Positions 16,991-25,588 of a stretch of DNA of 64,000 bases are shown one piece after another. The stretch covers positions 62,001 through 126,000 of the forward strand of contig DASVDH010000059.1 in assembly GCA_036381195.1 (NCBI GenBank), given 5' to 3'. A program made the translations under genes and the position numbers. The notes beneath the pieces are model-generated. The model was not told where the DNA came from and searched no databases. It was given only the letters and a program-made list of their open reading frames with translations. Position 1 is the stretch's first letter. Each line of letters begins with the position of its first letter. The stretch is from RSA9 sp036381195 (GTDB lineage Bacteria > Gemmatimonadota > Gemmatimonadetes > Longimicrobiales > RSA9).

Positions 16991-18150
16991 GCGCCGCCCT
17001 CCCAGTCCACGGTCTCCCGGGGCCGGCCGGTCAGGTGGTGCACGACGATGTCCGCGATCCGCCGGCCGGCCTGCCCGTCGCCGTACGGGTTGCGCGCCGT
17101 TGCCATGGCGCTGCGCGCGGCCTCGTCCGTGAGCAGCTCGTCCGCTGCACTCTCGATGCGCTCGCGCCGCGTCCCGACCAGCCGCGCGACCCCGGCCCGC
17201 ACGCCTTCCGGCCGCTCCGTGACCTCCCGCAGCACCAGCACCGGCGTCCCGAAGCTGGGCGCCTCCTCCTGGATCCCGCCGGAATCGGTCAGGACCAGCG
17301 TCGCGTGGCGCAGCGCCTGGACGAGGTCCGCGTAGTCCAGCGGAGCGGTCAGCCGGATGCGCGGATGGCCGGCCAGGATCGCCTCCGCCGGGCCGCGCAC
17401 GTTGGGGTTGGGGTGCACCGGGTAGAGGAACGTCACGTCGGAATGCCGGGCGGCGAGTGCGCGGATCGCCTGGAACACCTCCCGCAGCGGCGCGCCGAAG
17501 GACTCGCGCCGGTGCGCTGTCACCAGCACGAGCCGGTGCCCTGCCGAGAGGACCTCCCGCAGGGCCGCGTCCGCGACCGGCCGCTCCTGCGTGGCGATGC
17601 TCAGCAGCGCGTCCACGACCGTGTTGCCGGTGAGGAAGACCTGATGCGGCGGCACGCCTTCGCGGAGCAGATTCGCCCGGGCGTCGGCCGTCGGGGTGAA
17701 GTGCAGGTCCGCGATGCCGCCCGCGAGCCGGCGGAAGACCTCCTCCGGGTAGGGCCGCCACTTGTCCCTGCTGCGGAGCCCGGCCTCGACGTGGCCGACG
17801 GAGATGCGCTCGAAGAACGCCGCGAGCGCCGCGAACAGCACGGTCGCCGTGTCCCCCTGCACCAGGACCAGGTCTGGCCGGTAGGCGCCGAGGACGGGCC
17901 GGAGGCCGGCCAGACAGCCCTGCGCGACGTCGTACAGGTCCTGGCCTTCCCGCATGATGCCGAGGTCCCAGTGCACGGGGAGGCCGAGGACCTCGATGAC
18001 CTGGTCCATGAGATCCGTGTGCTGGCCGGTGAGGGCCACACGCACCTCGACGGCCGCCGCGTGCGCCTCGAGAGCACGCACGACCGGGGCGAGCTTGATG
18101 CCTTCCGGGCGCGTGCCCACCACCACCAGGACCCTCGGACGATCGGCCAT
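16987..18150 (-). CDS. wecB: UDP-N-acetylglucosamine 2-epimerase (non-hydrolysing)
   Basis: 387-aa cytoplasmic enzyme that interconverts UDP-GlcNAc and UDP-ManNAc for surface glycan synthesis. Signature blocks are GTRPEGIKLAPV near the N-terminus, QGDTATVLFAALAAF, HVEAGLRSRD, TGNTVVDALL, TAHRRESFG and DSGGIQEEAPSFGTPVLVLR, covering the UDP and catalytic acid residues of the family. Length is standard. It is the first gene of the operon that runs to plsC, with a 98-nt gap to the preceding minus-strand gene. I see no strong promoter hexamers in that gap. Confidence 0.9.
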   Translation of the reverse strand: MADRPRVLVVVGTRPEGIKLAPVVRALEAHAAAVEVRVALTGQHTDLMDQVIEVLGLPVHWDLGIMREGQDLYDVAQGCLAGLRPVLGAYRPDLVLVQGDTATVLFAALAAFFERISVGHVEAGLRSRDKWRPYPEEVFRRLAGGIADLHFTPTADARANLLREGVPPHQVFLTGNTVVDALLSIATQERPVADAALREVLSAGHRLVLVTAHRRESFGAPLREVFQAIRALAARHSDVTFLYPVHPNPNVRGPAEAILAGHPRIRLTAPLDYADLVQALRHATLVLTDSGGIQEEAPSFGTPVLVLREVTERPEGVRAGVARLVGTRRERIESAADELLTDEAARSAMATARNPYGDGQAGRRIADIVVHHLTGRPRETVDWEGGA

Positions 18151-18248
18151 CAGGCTGCCTGCTTCGGCGAACGGTGAAAGATGCGGAGTTCGCGCGCTCG
18201 TACCCCCCGCAGCGGGCGCCGTTCGCGGGGCGAGCGCCCTCCCCTACC

Positions 18249-19229
18249 CTACCGCCGCTCCCGGCGGCGCCAGGCGTCCGACTCCGCATGCTGCTGCGCC
18301 ACCAGCTCCGCGAGGAAGCCAAAGCCGAACAGGAGCATGCCGACGACCTCGAGCAGGATCACGAGGTACAGCAGCGGCCGGAACCCGAAGGGCGGCATCG
18401 GGCCCCACATGCGCAGTGCGATGGTGCCCAGCCCGACCAGCACGCCCGCACCGGCCAGGATGAGCCCGCTGAGCCCGAACAGCAGCATCGGCTTGCGGGC
18501 GAAGAAGAGGAAGAACGCGACCGACAGCAGATCGAGCAGGCCGATGATGATCCGCCCGCGCCCCGAGTACTTCGACACGCCGTGCCGGCGCGGGTGCAGC
18601 GCGATGTCGATCTCCGTGACGCTGAACCCTCGCGCGTGGGCGAGGACGACGAAGAAGCGGTGCCAGTCGTGGCGCAGGAAGATCTCGTCCAGGACCTCGC
18701 GCCGGAAGGCCTTCATGGAGTTGAGGTCGCTGACCGGGACGCGGAACAGCCGGCGGCTCAGCCAGTTGTAGATGCGGGACACCATGCCCTTCTCGTAGTG
18801 GCCGACCTTGCGTCCCGTGACGATGTCCCACCCTTCCTCGAGCTTCTCGAGGAACCGCGGGATCTCGTCAGGCGAATGCTGGAGATCGGCATCGAACAGG
18901 ACAAGCCGGGCAGCGTCCGTCTCCTGCGCGCCCGTCAGCAGGGCCTCCGTCTTCCCGAAGTTGGTCCGGTGACTCACGACGCGGAGGCGCGGCCAGCCCG
19001 CGGCTTCCCGCCGGGCGGCCTCCGCGGTGCCATCCGTCGAGCCGTCGTCCACCAGGACCACTTCGCCATCGAGCCCGAAGCGCTCGAACGTGGAGCGGAG
19101 CTCCCGGACCAGCTCCGGGATGTTCTCGACTTCGTTGTAGGCGGGGATGACGACGGCGAAGTTCCGCCTCGCGCCGGACGAGAGGCGCAGCTCCTCCGCG
19201 GGAATCGGCCGGTGCAGGACCTCGGTCAT
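18249..19229 (-). CDS. Polyprenyl-phosphate glycosyltransferase (GtrB-like GT2)
   Basis: 326-aa membrane glycosyltransferase. The catalytic domain (about residues 25-235) has VVIPAYNEVENIPELV, VLVDDGSTDGTAEA and the metal-binding DAD in LFDADLQHSP. Two C-terminal hydrophobic hairpins (about 230-305) anchor it, as in GtrB/ArnC-type enzymes that transfer a sugar to undecaprenyl phosphate. ATG 19229 is supported by a GAGG just upstream. It is the last gene of the Kdo/LPS operon, 29 nt after rpoN. A lipid A modification role is plausible from context but unproven. Confidence 0.83.
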   Translation of the reverse strand: MTEVLHRPIPAEELRLSSGARRNFAVVIPAYNEVENIPELVRELRSTFERFGLDGEVVLVDDGSTDGTAEAARREAAGWPRLRVVSHRTNFGKTEALLTGAQETDAARLVLFDADLQHSPDEIPRFLEKLEEGWDIVTGRKVGHYEKGMVSRIYNWLSRRLFRVPVSDLNSMKAFRREVLDEIFLRHDWHRFFVVLAHARGFSVTEIDIALHPRRHGVSKYSGRGRIIIGLLDLLSVAFFLFFARKPMLLFGLSGLILAGAGVLVGLGTIALRMWGPMPPFGFRPLLYLVILLEVVGMLLFGFGFLAELVAQQHAESDAWRRRERR

Positions 19230-19258
19230 GGCCTCGGTGCGGCGCTCCGGATCGCGCC

Positions 19259-20719
19259 TCAGACTCGCTTCCGCATCCGTGCGGACAGGATCCCGAGCTG
19301 GTCGCGGTACTTGGCCACGGTCCGGCGCGCGATCTGGATCCCTTCTTCCTTCAGGATGTTCACGATCGCCTGGTCCGTGAGCGGGCGCTTGGGATCCTCC
19401 TCGGACACCAGCTTCTGGATCTTGGCCTTGATGCCGCGGGCGCTCACGTCTTCGCCCGACGTGGTGGACAGGCCGCTCGAGAAGAAGAACTTGAGAGGCA
19501 GCACCCCGCGCGGGGTCTGCACGAACTTCTCGTTGGTCACGCGGGAGACCGTGGACTCGTGCATGTTGATGACTTCCGCAACCTCTCGCAGCGTGAGCGG
19601 CTTGAGGTACTGCACGCCCTTCTCGAAGAACTCGCGCTGCCGGTCCACGATGAAGCTCATCACCTTCAGCATGGTCTGGCGGCGCTGCTCGATCGCCTGG
19701 ATCATCCAGTTGGCGCTGTTCAGCTTGTTGGAGATGAACTCCTTGTTCTCCCCCTTGAACTTGTTCTTGTCCTTCGCGATCTCCCTGTAGGTGCGGGAGA
19801 GCTTCAGCCGCGGCAGGCTGGTGTCGTTCAGGAAGACCAGGTACTCGCCGTCGATCTTCTCGACGACGAGGTCCGGGATGATGTAGTTGTCCGCCGGCGA
19901 GGAGTACTTGAGCCCCGGCTTGGGGTCCAGCTTCGCGACATCGTCCGCGGCCGCCTGCACGTCTTTGGGCGTGATGGACAGCTCCTTCGAGATCTCGGAC
20001 CAGCGGTGGTTGATGAGCTGGTCGAAGTGGTCGCGGACGATCCGGTACGCCAGGCCCTCCTCCTTGCCCGCGTCCTGGAGCTGGAGCAGCAGGCACTCGC
20101 GCAGGTCACGGGCGCCGACGCCGGCGGGCTCGAAGCCCTGGATGATGCGGAGCATCTCCTCCGCCTCGGCGAGGGTGAACGGCTCGACCGTCTCACCTTC
20201 CTCCGCCCACTGGGCGCCCTCGGCGCGGACCCACTCGTTCAGACTCTCGACGACCTCGGCCAACGAGCACGCGAGATAGCCGTCGTCATCGATGTTTCCG
20301 ATGATCTCCTCGCCGAGGAGCATCTGGCGGGGTGACAGCCGCAGGAGCACGAGCTGGTCGCGCAGGTGATCCGCCAGGTCGCGTGTCTCGACAGGGACCG
20401 GCTCGTAGTACTCCTTCTCCTCGTGCTCAGGGCGGCGGCCGCCCGCCTCGAAGCCATCGAGCAGGATCTCCTCCCAGTCGATCTGCTCTTCCTTCTCCTT
20501 TTCTTCTTCGGCGGCGGCCGTCTCCTTCGCGGTCTCCTCCTCCGTGGTGACGGGCTCCTCGAGCTCGAGGAACGGGTTGTTCAGCAGCTCCTGCTTGATG
20601 TGCGCCTGGAGGTCGAGCAGCGGCATGTACAGGAGATCCATCGCCTGGTACAGGCGTGGATTGATCTTCATCTCCTGGCGGAGCTGCGTACCCTGATAAA
20701 GGCCGGTCTTGATCGTCAT
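19259..20719 (-). CDS. rpoN: RNA polymerase sigma-54 factor
   Basis: 486-aa sigma-54. Region I is the Gln/Leu-rich N-terminus (GTQLRQEMKINPRLYQAMDLL), followed by an acidic region II with a run of Glu (about 55-75). The core-binding region is in the middle. The helix-turn-helix block (TLREVAEVINMHESTVSRV) precedes the RpoN box ARRTVAKYRDQLGI near the C-terminus that reads the -24 element. Length is usual. It overlaps lptB by 4 nt, an arrangement also found in many proteobacteria. It needs an AAA+ activator; none is encoded in this window. Confidence 0.96.
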   Translation of the reverse strand: MTIKTGLYQGTQLRQEMKINPRLYQAMDLLYMPLLDLQAHIKQELLNNPFLELEEPVTTEEETAKETAAAEEEKEKEEQIDWEEILLDGFEAGGRRPEHEEKEYYEPVPVETRDLADHLRDQLVLLRLSPRQMLLGEEIIGNIDDDGYLACSLAEVVESLNEWVRAEGAQWAEEGETVEPFTLAEAEEMLRIIQGFEPAGVGARDLRECLLLQLQDAGKEEGLAYRIVRDHFDQLINHRWSEISKELSITPKDVQAAADDVAKLDPKPGLKYSSPADNYIIPDLVVEKIDGEYLVFLNDTSLPRLKLSRTYREIAKDKNKFKGENKEFISNKLNSANWMIQAIEQRRQTMLKVMSFIVDRQREFFEKGVQYLKPLTLREVAEVINMHESTVSRVTNEKFVQTPRGVLPLKFFFSSGLSTTSGEDVSARGIKAKIQKLVSEEDPKRPLTDQAIVNILKEEGIQIARRTVAKYRDQLGILSARMRKRV

Positions 20720-21933
20720 GCGACTCCCGGTGGCTGATAGCGCTCGCGCATGCGAGCCGTCAGCGTGGGGCCGAAATAGATCTCGGCCACCTCGTCGTTC
20801 CAGACGAGCTCGGCGACGGTACCCGAAACACGGACCCGCCCCTCGTACATGATGTAGGCCCGGTCCACGATGTCGAGCGTTTGCTCGACGTTGTGGTCGG
20901 TGATGATCACGCCGATGCCGCGGTGCCGGAGACTGGCCACGATCTGCTGGATGTCGTGGACCGCGATGGGATCCACCCCGGCGAAGGGTTCATCCAGCAG
21001 CATGAACTTGGGCGAGCTGACGAGAGCTCGTGTGATCTCGAGGCGACGCCGCTCCCCACCCGAGAGCGTGTAGGCCTTCGACCGACGGAGGTGCTTGAGC
21101 CCGAGCTCATCGAGGAGACCCTCCAGACGCTCCTTGCGCTCCGCTCGGCCCAGCGGCAGGGTCTCCAGGATCGCCAGGACGTTCTCCTCCACGGTGAGGC
21201 GGCGGAAGACCGATGGCTCCTGGGCGAGGTACCCGATCCCGCGGCGGGCGCGCCGGTACATGGGCACGTCGGTGAGCTCCTCGTCGTCGAGGTAGACCGC
21301 ACCTGCGTTCGGCGAGACCAGACCCACGATCATGTAGAACGTGGTGGTCTTCCCCGCCCCGTTGGGCCCGAGGAGCCCGATGATCTCGCCCTGGGTCAGG
21401 TCGAGGTCCACCTGATTCACGACCTTGCGCTTGCGGTACATCTTCACCAGCCCGCGCGCCGCCAAACGGCTCCCGCCAGGCACCGGCTGCCGCGAGCCAG
21501 CCCCGGCCTCGGCGGCTGCCTCGGGCATCGTCGCTACAAGCAAGTTCCTTACCGCTCCCTCCAGCTCGGTCAGCGCGGCGGCCCGCCGCGGAGCCACCGC
21601 GGCCCAGACGGCGGGAGCGATGCGCACGCGCTCCCAGCCCGCGCCGCTCGGCTCGCCTGACGCGATGCCCGCCGCAGCCAGGCGGGCCAGCACGTGCTCC
21701 TCCAGATAACGTGCGGCATCCGTCGCGCTGTCGGCGTCCGGGGAGAACGGACCGTCCCCACCCGCGTGGCCGGCGACGACCGGCGCGGCCCGCCGCACCG
21801 CCGCCAACCATTCGCCGCGATCCGCGCTGCCGTCCGGCCCGGCGTGGCGGAGCAGCTCCAGCACGGCGATGGCGACGGACGCATCGTGAGGCCGGAGCCC
21901 CGCGACAAAACGCTCGATGGCACCTTCGCTCAT
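20716..21933 (-). CDS. lptB: LPS export ABC ATPase LptB with N-terminal extension
   Basis: 405 aa, about 160 longer than a standard LptB. The C-terminal ATPase (from about 156) has Walker A GPNGAGKT (189-196), signature LSGGE (290-294), Walker B MLLDEP (311-316) and H-loop His347. LptB drives LPS extraction from the inner membrane with LptF/G, which are not in this window. The extra N-terminus (1-150) is Ala-rich and helical; residues about 72-115 (YLEEHVLARLAAAGI, then WERVRIAPAVW) look like a small winged-helix unit, by eye only. The long start is supported by an ATGA overlap with lptA. Met136 could be a shorter start. Confidence 0.9.
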   Translation of the reverse strand: MSEGAIERFVAGLRPHDASVAIAVLELLRHAGPDGSADRGEWLAAVRRAAPVVAGHAGGDGPFSPDADSATDAARYLEEHVLARLAAAGIASGEPSGAGWERVRIAPAVWAAVAPRRAAALTELEGAVRNLLVATMPEAAAEAGAGSRQPVPGGSRLAARGLVKMYRKRKVVNQVDLDLTQGEIIGLLGPNGAGKTTTFYMIVGLVSPNAGAVYLDDEELTDVPMYRRARRGIGYLAQEPSVFRRLTVEENVLAILETLPLGRAERKERLEGLLDELGLKHLRRSKAYTLSGGERRRLEITRALVSSPKFMLLDEPFAGVDPIAVHDIQQIVASLRHRGIGVIITDHNVEQTLDIVDRAYIMYEGRVRVSGTVAELVWNDEVAEIYFGPTLTARMRERYQPPGVA

Positions 21934-23396
21934 CTCGATCTCGCAGCTGGCGGCTGACGGCCGCCGGATGCGGGGCCGGCGGCTCGGCCCACCGACCCCC
22001 GGACCGGCTCTAGATATCTACCCCGAACCTCGCCCGTCGCTTCCGCCTCCTTGATCTCGCCCTCGCTCAGGATCAGGATGATCCGGTCCGCGACCGTGTA
22101 GTTGATCGCCGGAGGCCCGGGCTCGTCTCGCTCGCGGCTCACACGGTAGAGCGCCTGCGCCCGGCCTCCGGGGCCGACCACCACCAGACGCTCGAGGACG
22201 ATCTCTGCGCTGTCGCGACCGGCCGCGTGCTGGGCGCTGCGATCCGGGGGCAGCGCCGCCACGGCGGCGCCGGAATCCGGCCGTGGCTCCGCCGCCGTGA
22301 AGTACGCGTGGACCGTGTCCCCGCTGACCCAATCCGTCGCGACGAGCTCCGGAAGCCCCGTGCTCAGGGAGTCGAGCTGGCGCTGAGCGAACGCCTCGCC
22401 GACTGCCACGAGCTGGCGCAGCTCCTGCCCGGGCGCGAGCGCGTCGATCGAGTCGGCGACGAGCCGGAGCTCGCGCGCGACGGCCACCGCGCGGGCCCGG
22501 CCGGCGCTGGCGGCCGACGTGTCGGCCGCCGAAGCGTCGGCGGGCGGCGTCGCCACCGCGATCAAACGCTGGAGCGCTCCCTCCGCGAACTCGAGCCGGA
22601 CCGTGCTGGCGTCCACATTCAGGTCGCGGCCCTCGAGGTGCGCGTCCTGACGCGCGATGATCCCGCGGAGCTGCTCGCCTTCGAGCCGCACCTCGACGCT
22701 CTGCCCTTCGAGCCGCAGGTCCTCCTGTCGAATCCACGCTTCACCCGTGAGCACGAGCAGATCCGCCGCCGGATCGAACGTCGCCGCGTGCGCGCCGCTG
22801 CGGGTCTCGCCGCGCGCGATCTCCACGCTGCCCGTTGCGCTGAACCGCCCCTCTCCCTGGATCTCCATCCAGTCGGCGTCGACATCGAAGGGCTGCTCGG
22901 CCGAGTCGCCGGGCGCGGCTTCGCCGGCATCGCGCGGGTACAGCGTGGCGTGTGGCCGGCCGGTCACAATCGTCCGTGCCTCGGGCCGCTGCGGCCCGGC
23001 CCGCTCGTACGTCAATCGCGGCCCACGGATCACGGAGCCGTGCTGCCGCAGATCCGTCAGCACCACGTTGTCCTGTGCCACGAGCCGTGCCGCCTCCATG
23101 TAATAGACGGCCCGATCCGCCTCCAGCGTGCGCTCCGCATCGGCGTAGAAGACGCGGCCGATCAGCTCCAGCGACGTCTCCCTCGTGAGCACCGCGCTGT
23201 CCGCCCGCACGACCGTGCTGTCCGTGCACGCGAATTCCGCCGGCCCCGAGATGAACCAGATCTCCGTGTTCCCGGATGTGATGCTCCGCGCCTTCCTCGC
23301 CTGCACGAGCTCGCAGTCCCGCGCCTGCCCGGCCGCGGCGGCCGGGGCCGCCAGCGCAACGACGACCAGGAGTGCCAGCGAGCCGCGAACGGTCAC
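21930..23396 (-). CDS. lptA: LptA/OstA-like periplasmic LPS transport protein
   Basis: 488-aa secreted protein with a signal peptide (about residues 1-22, ending in AAAAGQA). The body is a long series of beta segments of OstA/LptA type (for example LELIGRVFYADAERTLEADRAVYYM, split here into LELIGRVFYADAERTLEADR and AVYYM), including VRGPRLTYERA-like and SATGSVEIARGE blocks. It is more than twice the length of E. coli LptA, suggesting several OstA repeats or fused domains. It should bridge inner and outer membranes for LPS transit. It overlaps lptC upstream and lptB downstream by 4 nt each. The extra length and Ala-rich C-terminus are unusual. Confidence 0.82.
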   Translation of the reverse strand: MTVRGSLALLVVVALAAPAAAAGQARDCELVQARKARSITSGNTEIWFISGPAEFACTDSTVVRADSAVLTRETSLELIGRVFYADAERTLEADRAVYYMEAARLVAQDNVVLTDLRQHGSVIRGPRLTYERAGPQRPEARTIVTGRPHATLYPRDAGEAAPGDSAEQPFDVDADWMEIQGEGRFSATGSVEIARGETRSGAHAATFDPAADLLVLTGEAWIRQEDLRLEGQSVEVRLEGEQLRGIIARQDAHLEGRDLNVDASTVRLEFAEGALQRLIAVATPPADASAADTSAASAGRARAVAVARELRLVADSIDALAPGQELRQLVAVGEAFAQRQLDSLSTGLPELVATDWVSGDTVHAYFTAAEPRPDSGAAVAALPPDRSAQHAAGRDSAEIVLERLVVVGPGGRAQALYRVSRERDEPGPPAINYTVADRIILILSEGEIKEAEATGEVRGRYLEPVRGSVGRAAGPASGGRQPPAARSR

Positions 23397-23938
23397 AGGT
23401 CGAACCTCACACCCGGGACGCGGCCGCGAGGGTTCAGGATCTCGAGGTTTCGCAGCCGGCCGTCCGATCGGAAGCCGTCGCCATGCGCGACGGTGCCGTC
23501 CTGCCGCAAGGTGGTGGCGGAATCGCTCCAGATCTGGTCGCGTTCCGGGTCGAAGTGGAGCTCCGAGGTCTCGACGATCCTGTTCCCCTCACGCAAGCGC
23601 AGGACGACGTTGTCGCGGGCCGTCATCGCCTCGGTCCGGATATCGAGCGTGCCCGCGCGGGACGTCAGCTCCGCTTCCTCGAGCCCCGCCGCATCGAAGA
23701 ACGTCACGTGCACGCGCCGGAGCTCGGCCCGGGCCGAGTCCTCGAAGATGTACGCGGTATCCGCGACCAGGACCGCGCGGCGGATGCCGTCGACGGTCAT
23801 GACCTGCTCGATGCCTTCGATGACCTGGTCGGCGCGCATCGCCGCGTACTCATCGCCTGCGAAGGGCCCCGAGGCCGCACGGTCGCACCCCCCGGCAGCC
23901 AGCAGGACGAGGAGAGCGAGGCACTGGCGACGGCTCAT
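23393..23938 (-). CDS. lptC: LptC-like LPS export protein, predicted lipoprotein
   Basis: 181 aa. The N-terminus MSRRQCLALLVLLAAGGC ends in a lipobox-like AGGC at Cys18, so it may be a lipoprotein rather than having the usual LptC membrane helix. The rest is beta-rich with OstA-like spacing (ADTAYIFEDSARAELRRVHV, ARDNVVLRLREGNRIVETSEL in parts). Position directly before lptA and after kdsD matches the conserved kdsD-kdsC-lptC-lptA-lptB-rpoN order. ATG 23938 overlaps the kdsD stop (ATGA). LptC links the LptBFG pump to LptA. Confidence 0.82.
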   Translation of the reverse strand: MSRRQCLALLVLLAAGGCDRAASGPFAGDEYAAMRADQVIEGIEQVMTVDGIRRAVLVADTAYIFEDSARAELRRVHVTFFDAAGLEEAELTSRAGTLDIRTEAMTARDNVVLRLREGNRIVETSELHFDPERDQIWSDSATTLRQDGTVAHGDGFRSDGRLRNLEILNPRGRVPGVRFDL

Positions 23939-24981
23939 ACCACTCCCGCCCGCATCAGGTCGTGCAGGTGGACGATCCCGATCAGCCGCCGCTCGCGGTC
24001 CACGACCGGCAGCGCCATGATCCCGTGCTTCTCCATGAGGAAGACGGCGGCGGCCCCGAGGACCTCCGGCTCGGTCAGCTTCGGGTTCCGGTTCATCACG
24101 CGGGATACGGGGACATCGAAGATGTGTTCCTCCCGCTCCATGAGCCGAGTCAGGTCGCCGGCCGTGACCACGCCGACCACGCGGTTCTCCGCGTCCACGA
24201 TCGGGACGGTGCCGCGCTTCTCGGCGAGCAGGACGATGCACTCGCGCATCTGCCCGTCCAGCGGCAGACTGGGGTAGCCTTCGCGCAGCATGACATCCGC
24301 GACGCGGATCGTGAGCTTCCGGCCCAGTGCGCCGCCCGGATGCAGGCGCGCGAAGTCCTCGCGCGTGAAGCCGCGGCGCAGGAGCAGCGCCACGGCGAGG
24401 GCGTCACCGACGGCGAGCGTTGCGGTGGTCGACGTCGTCGGTGCAAGATCGAAGGGGCAGGCCTCCTCGGCCACGGAGCAGTCCAGCACGATGTGCGCGG
24501 CCCGTCCGAGCGTGGAGCGGCTGCGACCCGTCAGCGCAATGATCGGCACGCCGAGGCGGCTCAGGTATTCGACGAGGCCGGTCACCTCGTCCGACTCGCC
24601 GCTCTTCGAGATCAGCAGCCCGACATCGTCGCGGCTGACGATGCCCAGATCGCCGTGCAGCCCTTCGACGGGATGCAGGAAGATGGCGGGCGTGCCCGTG
24701 GAGGTGAGCGTCGCGGCGATCTTGCGGCCGACGATCCCGCTCTTCCCGATGCCGCTCACGATCACCCGGCCCGTGGCCGCGTGGATCCGTTCCACGGCGG
24801 CGAGGAAGGCCTCGCCGAGGCGTGACTCGAGCGCCAGCAGCGCTTCCGCCTCCGTGCGGATCACGCGCCGTGCCCGCGCCAGGAGCTCGGCGCCGTCGGT
24901 GATCGGCCCGCCGGTGGCGGGCGCCGCGATCGTGGGACTGCTGCCGCCAGCGCCCCGCGGCTCAGTCCGTGCGTCAACCAT
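23935..24981 (-). CDS. kdsD: Arabinose-5-phosphate isomerase KdsD
   Basis: 348-aa enzyme that makes arabinose 5-phosphate from ribulose 5-phosphate, the first step to Kdo. The SIS domain (about 30-180) has VSGIGKSGIVGRKIAAT and SKSGESDEV; the LHPGGALGRKL block follows, then two CBS domains (about 215-345, with VADVMLREGYPSLPLDG and VSRVMNRNPKLTEPE). This is the full-length KdsD/KpsF layout. ATG 24981 overlaps kdsC by 8 nt; the longer upstream frame is within kdsC and not real. CBS domains may sense nucleotides or CMP-Kdo. Confidence 0.93.
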   Translation of the reverse strand: MVDARTEPRGAGGSSPTIAAPATGGPITDGAELLARARRVIRTEAEALLALESRLGEAFLAAVERIHAATGRVIVSGIGKSGIVGRKIAATLTSTGTPAIFLHPVEGLHGDLGIVSRDDVGLLISKSGESDEVTGLVEYLSRLGVPIIALTGRSRSTLGRAAHIVLDCSVAEEACPFDLAPTTSTTATLAVGDALAVALLLRRGFTREDFARLHPGGALGRKLTIRVADVMLREGYPSLPLDGQMRECIVLLAEKRGTVPIVDAENRVVGVVTAGDLTRLMEREEHIFDVPVSRVMNRNPKLTEPEVLGAAAVFLMEKHGIMALPVVDRERRLIGIVHLHDLMRAGVV

Positions 24982-25588
24982 CCGTGGCCTCCCCAGACCG
25001 CGCGGCCGTTCCCTCCCCGTCCGGCGCGGCGCCGCCCTCGCCGCGGGCGCGGCAGTATGCCTCGACGAGCCGGGCCCAATCGCCCCGTGCGCGGAGCAGC
25101 GTTTCCGCGAACTCGCGCACCGCGCCGTGCCCGCCCGCGCGGCGCGTGACCCAGCGCGCGGCCGCGCGGACCTCCGGCACAGCGTTCGCCACCGCGACGG
25201 GCAGCCCGACCCTGCGGAGCACGGGCAAGTCGGCCAGGTCATCGGCGACGAACGCGACCTCGGCCCAGGACGCGCCGTGACGCGCGAGCAGGCCTTCCAC
25301 CAGCGGGATCTTTCTCGCGCCGGCATCTTCGAAGCATTCCACCTCCAGCTCCGCTGCCCGGACGCGGGAGGCGGCGGATTCGCGGCCGCTCACGAGCGCG
25401 ACCTCGAGCCCGGCCCACACCAGCATCTTCACGCCGAGGCCATCCGTGATGTCGAAGCGCTTCAGCTCGACGGCCCCGCCATCCGGGGCCTGGCCCATGT
25501 AGAGGCCGCCGTCGGTCATCACGCCATCGATGTCGAACAGCACGAGGCGGATCCGGCGTGCAATGTCGCGAGGCAGATGGTCACCCAT
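24974..25588 (-). CDS. kdsC: 3-deoxy-D-manno-octulosonate 8-phosphate phosphatase
   Basis: 204-aa HAD-family phosphatase that removes phosphate from Kdo 8-phosphate. Motif 1 is LFDIDGVMTDGGLYM with the DxD pair, followed by FDITDGLGVKMLVWAGLEVALVSG (in parts), the usual KdsC substrate region, and the acidic ADDLADLPVL motif. A C-terminal extension of about 25 residues is Gly/Ala-rich. ATG 25588 (MGDHLPRD) is chosen over a longer frame because it gives an 8-nt overlap with kdsA and a normal length. Confidence 0.92.
   Translation of the reverse strand: MGDHLPRDIARRIRLVLFDIDGVMTDGGLYMGQAPDGGAVELKRFDITDGLGVKMLVWAGLEVALVSGRESAASRVRAAELEVECFEDAGARKIPLVEGLLARHGASWAEVAFVADDLADLPVLRRVGLPVAVANAVPEVRAAARWVTRRAGGHGAVREFAETLLRARGDWARLVEAYCRARGEGGAAPDGEGTAARSGEATDG

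Noticed and set aside
18214..18239. GGGCGC/GCGCCC hairpin after the GtrB-like gene as a terminator
   Set aside because: Only 6-bp arms with a long loop and no T run; too weak to annotate.
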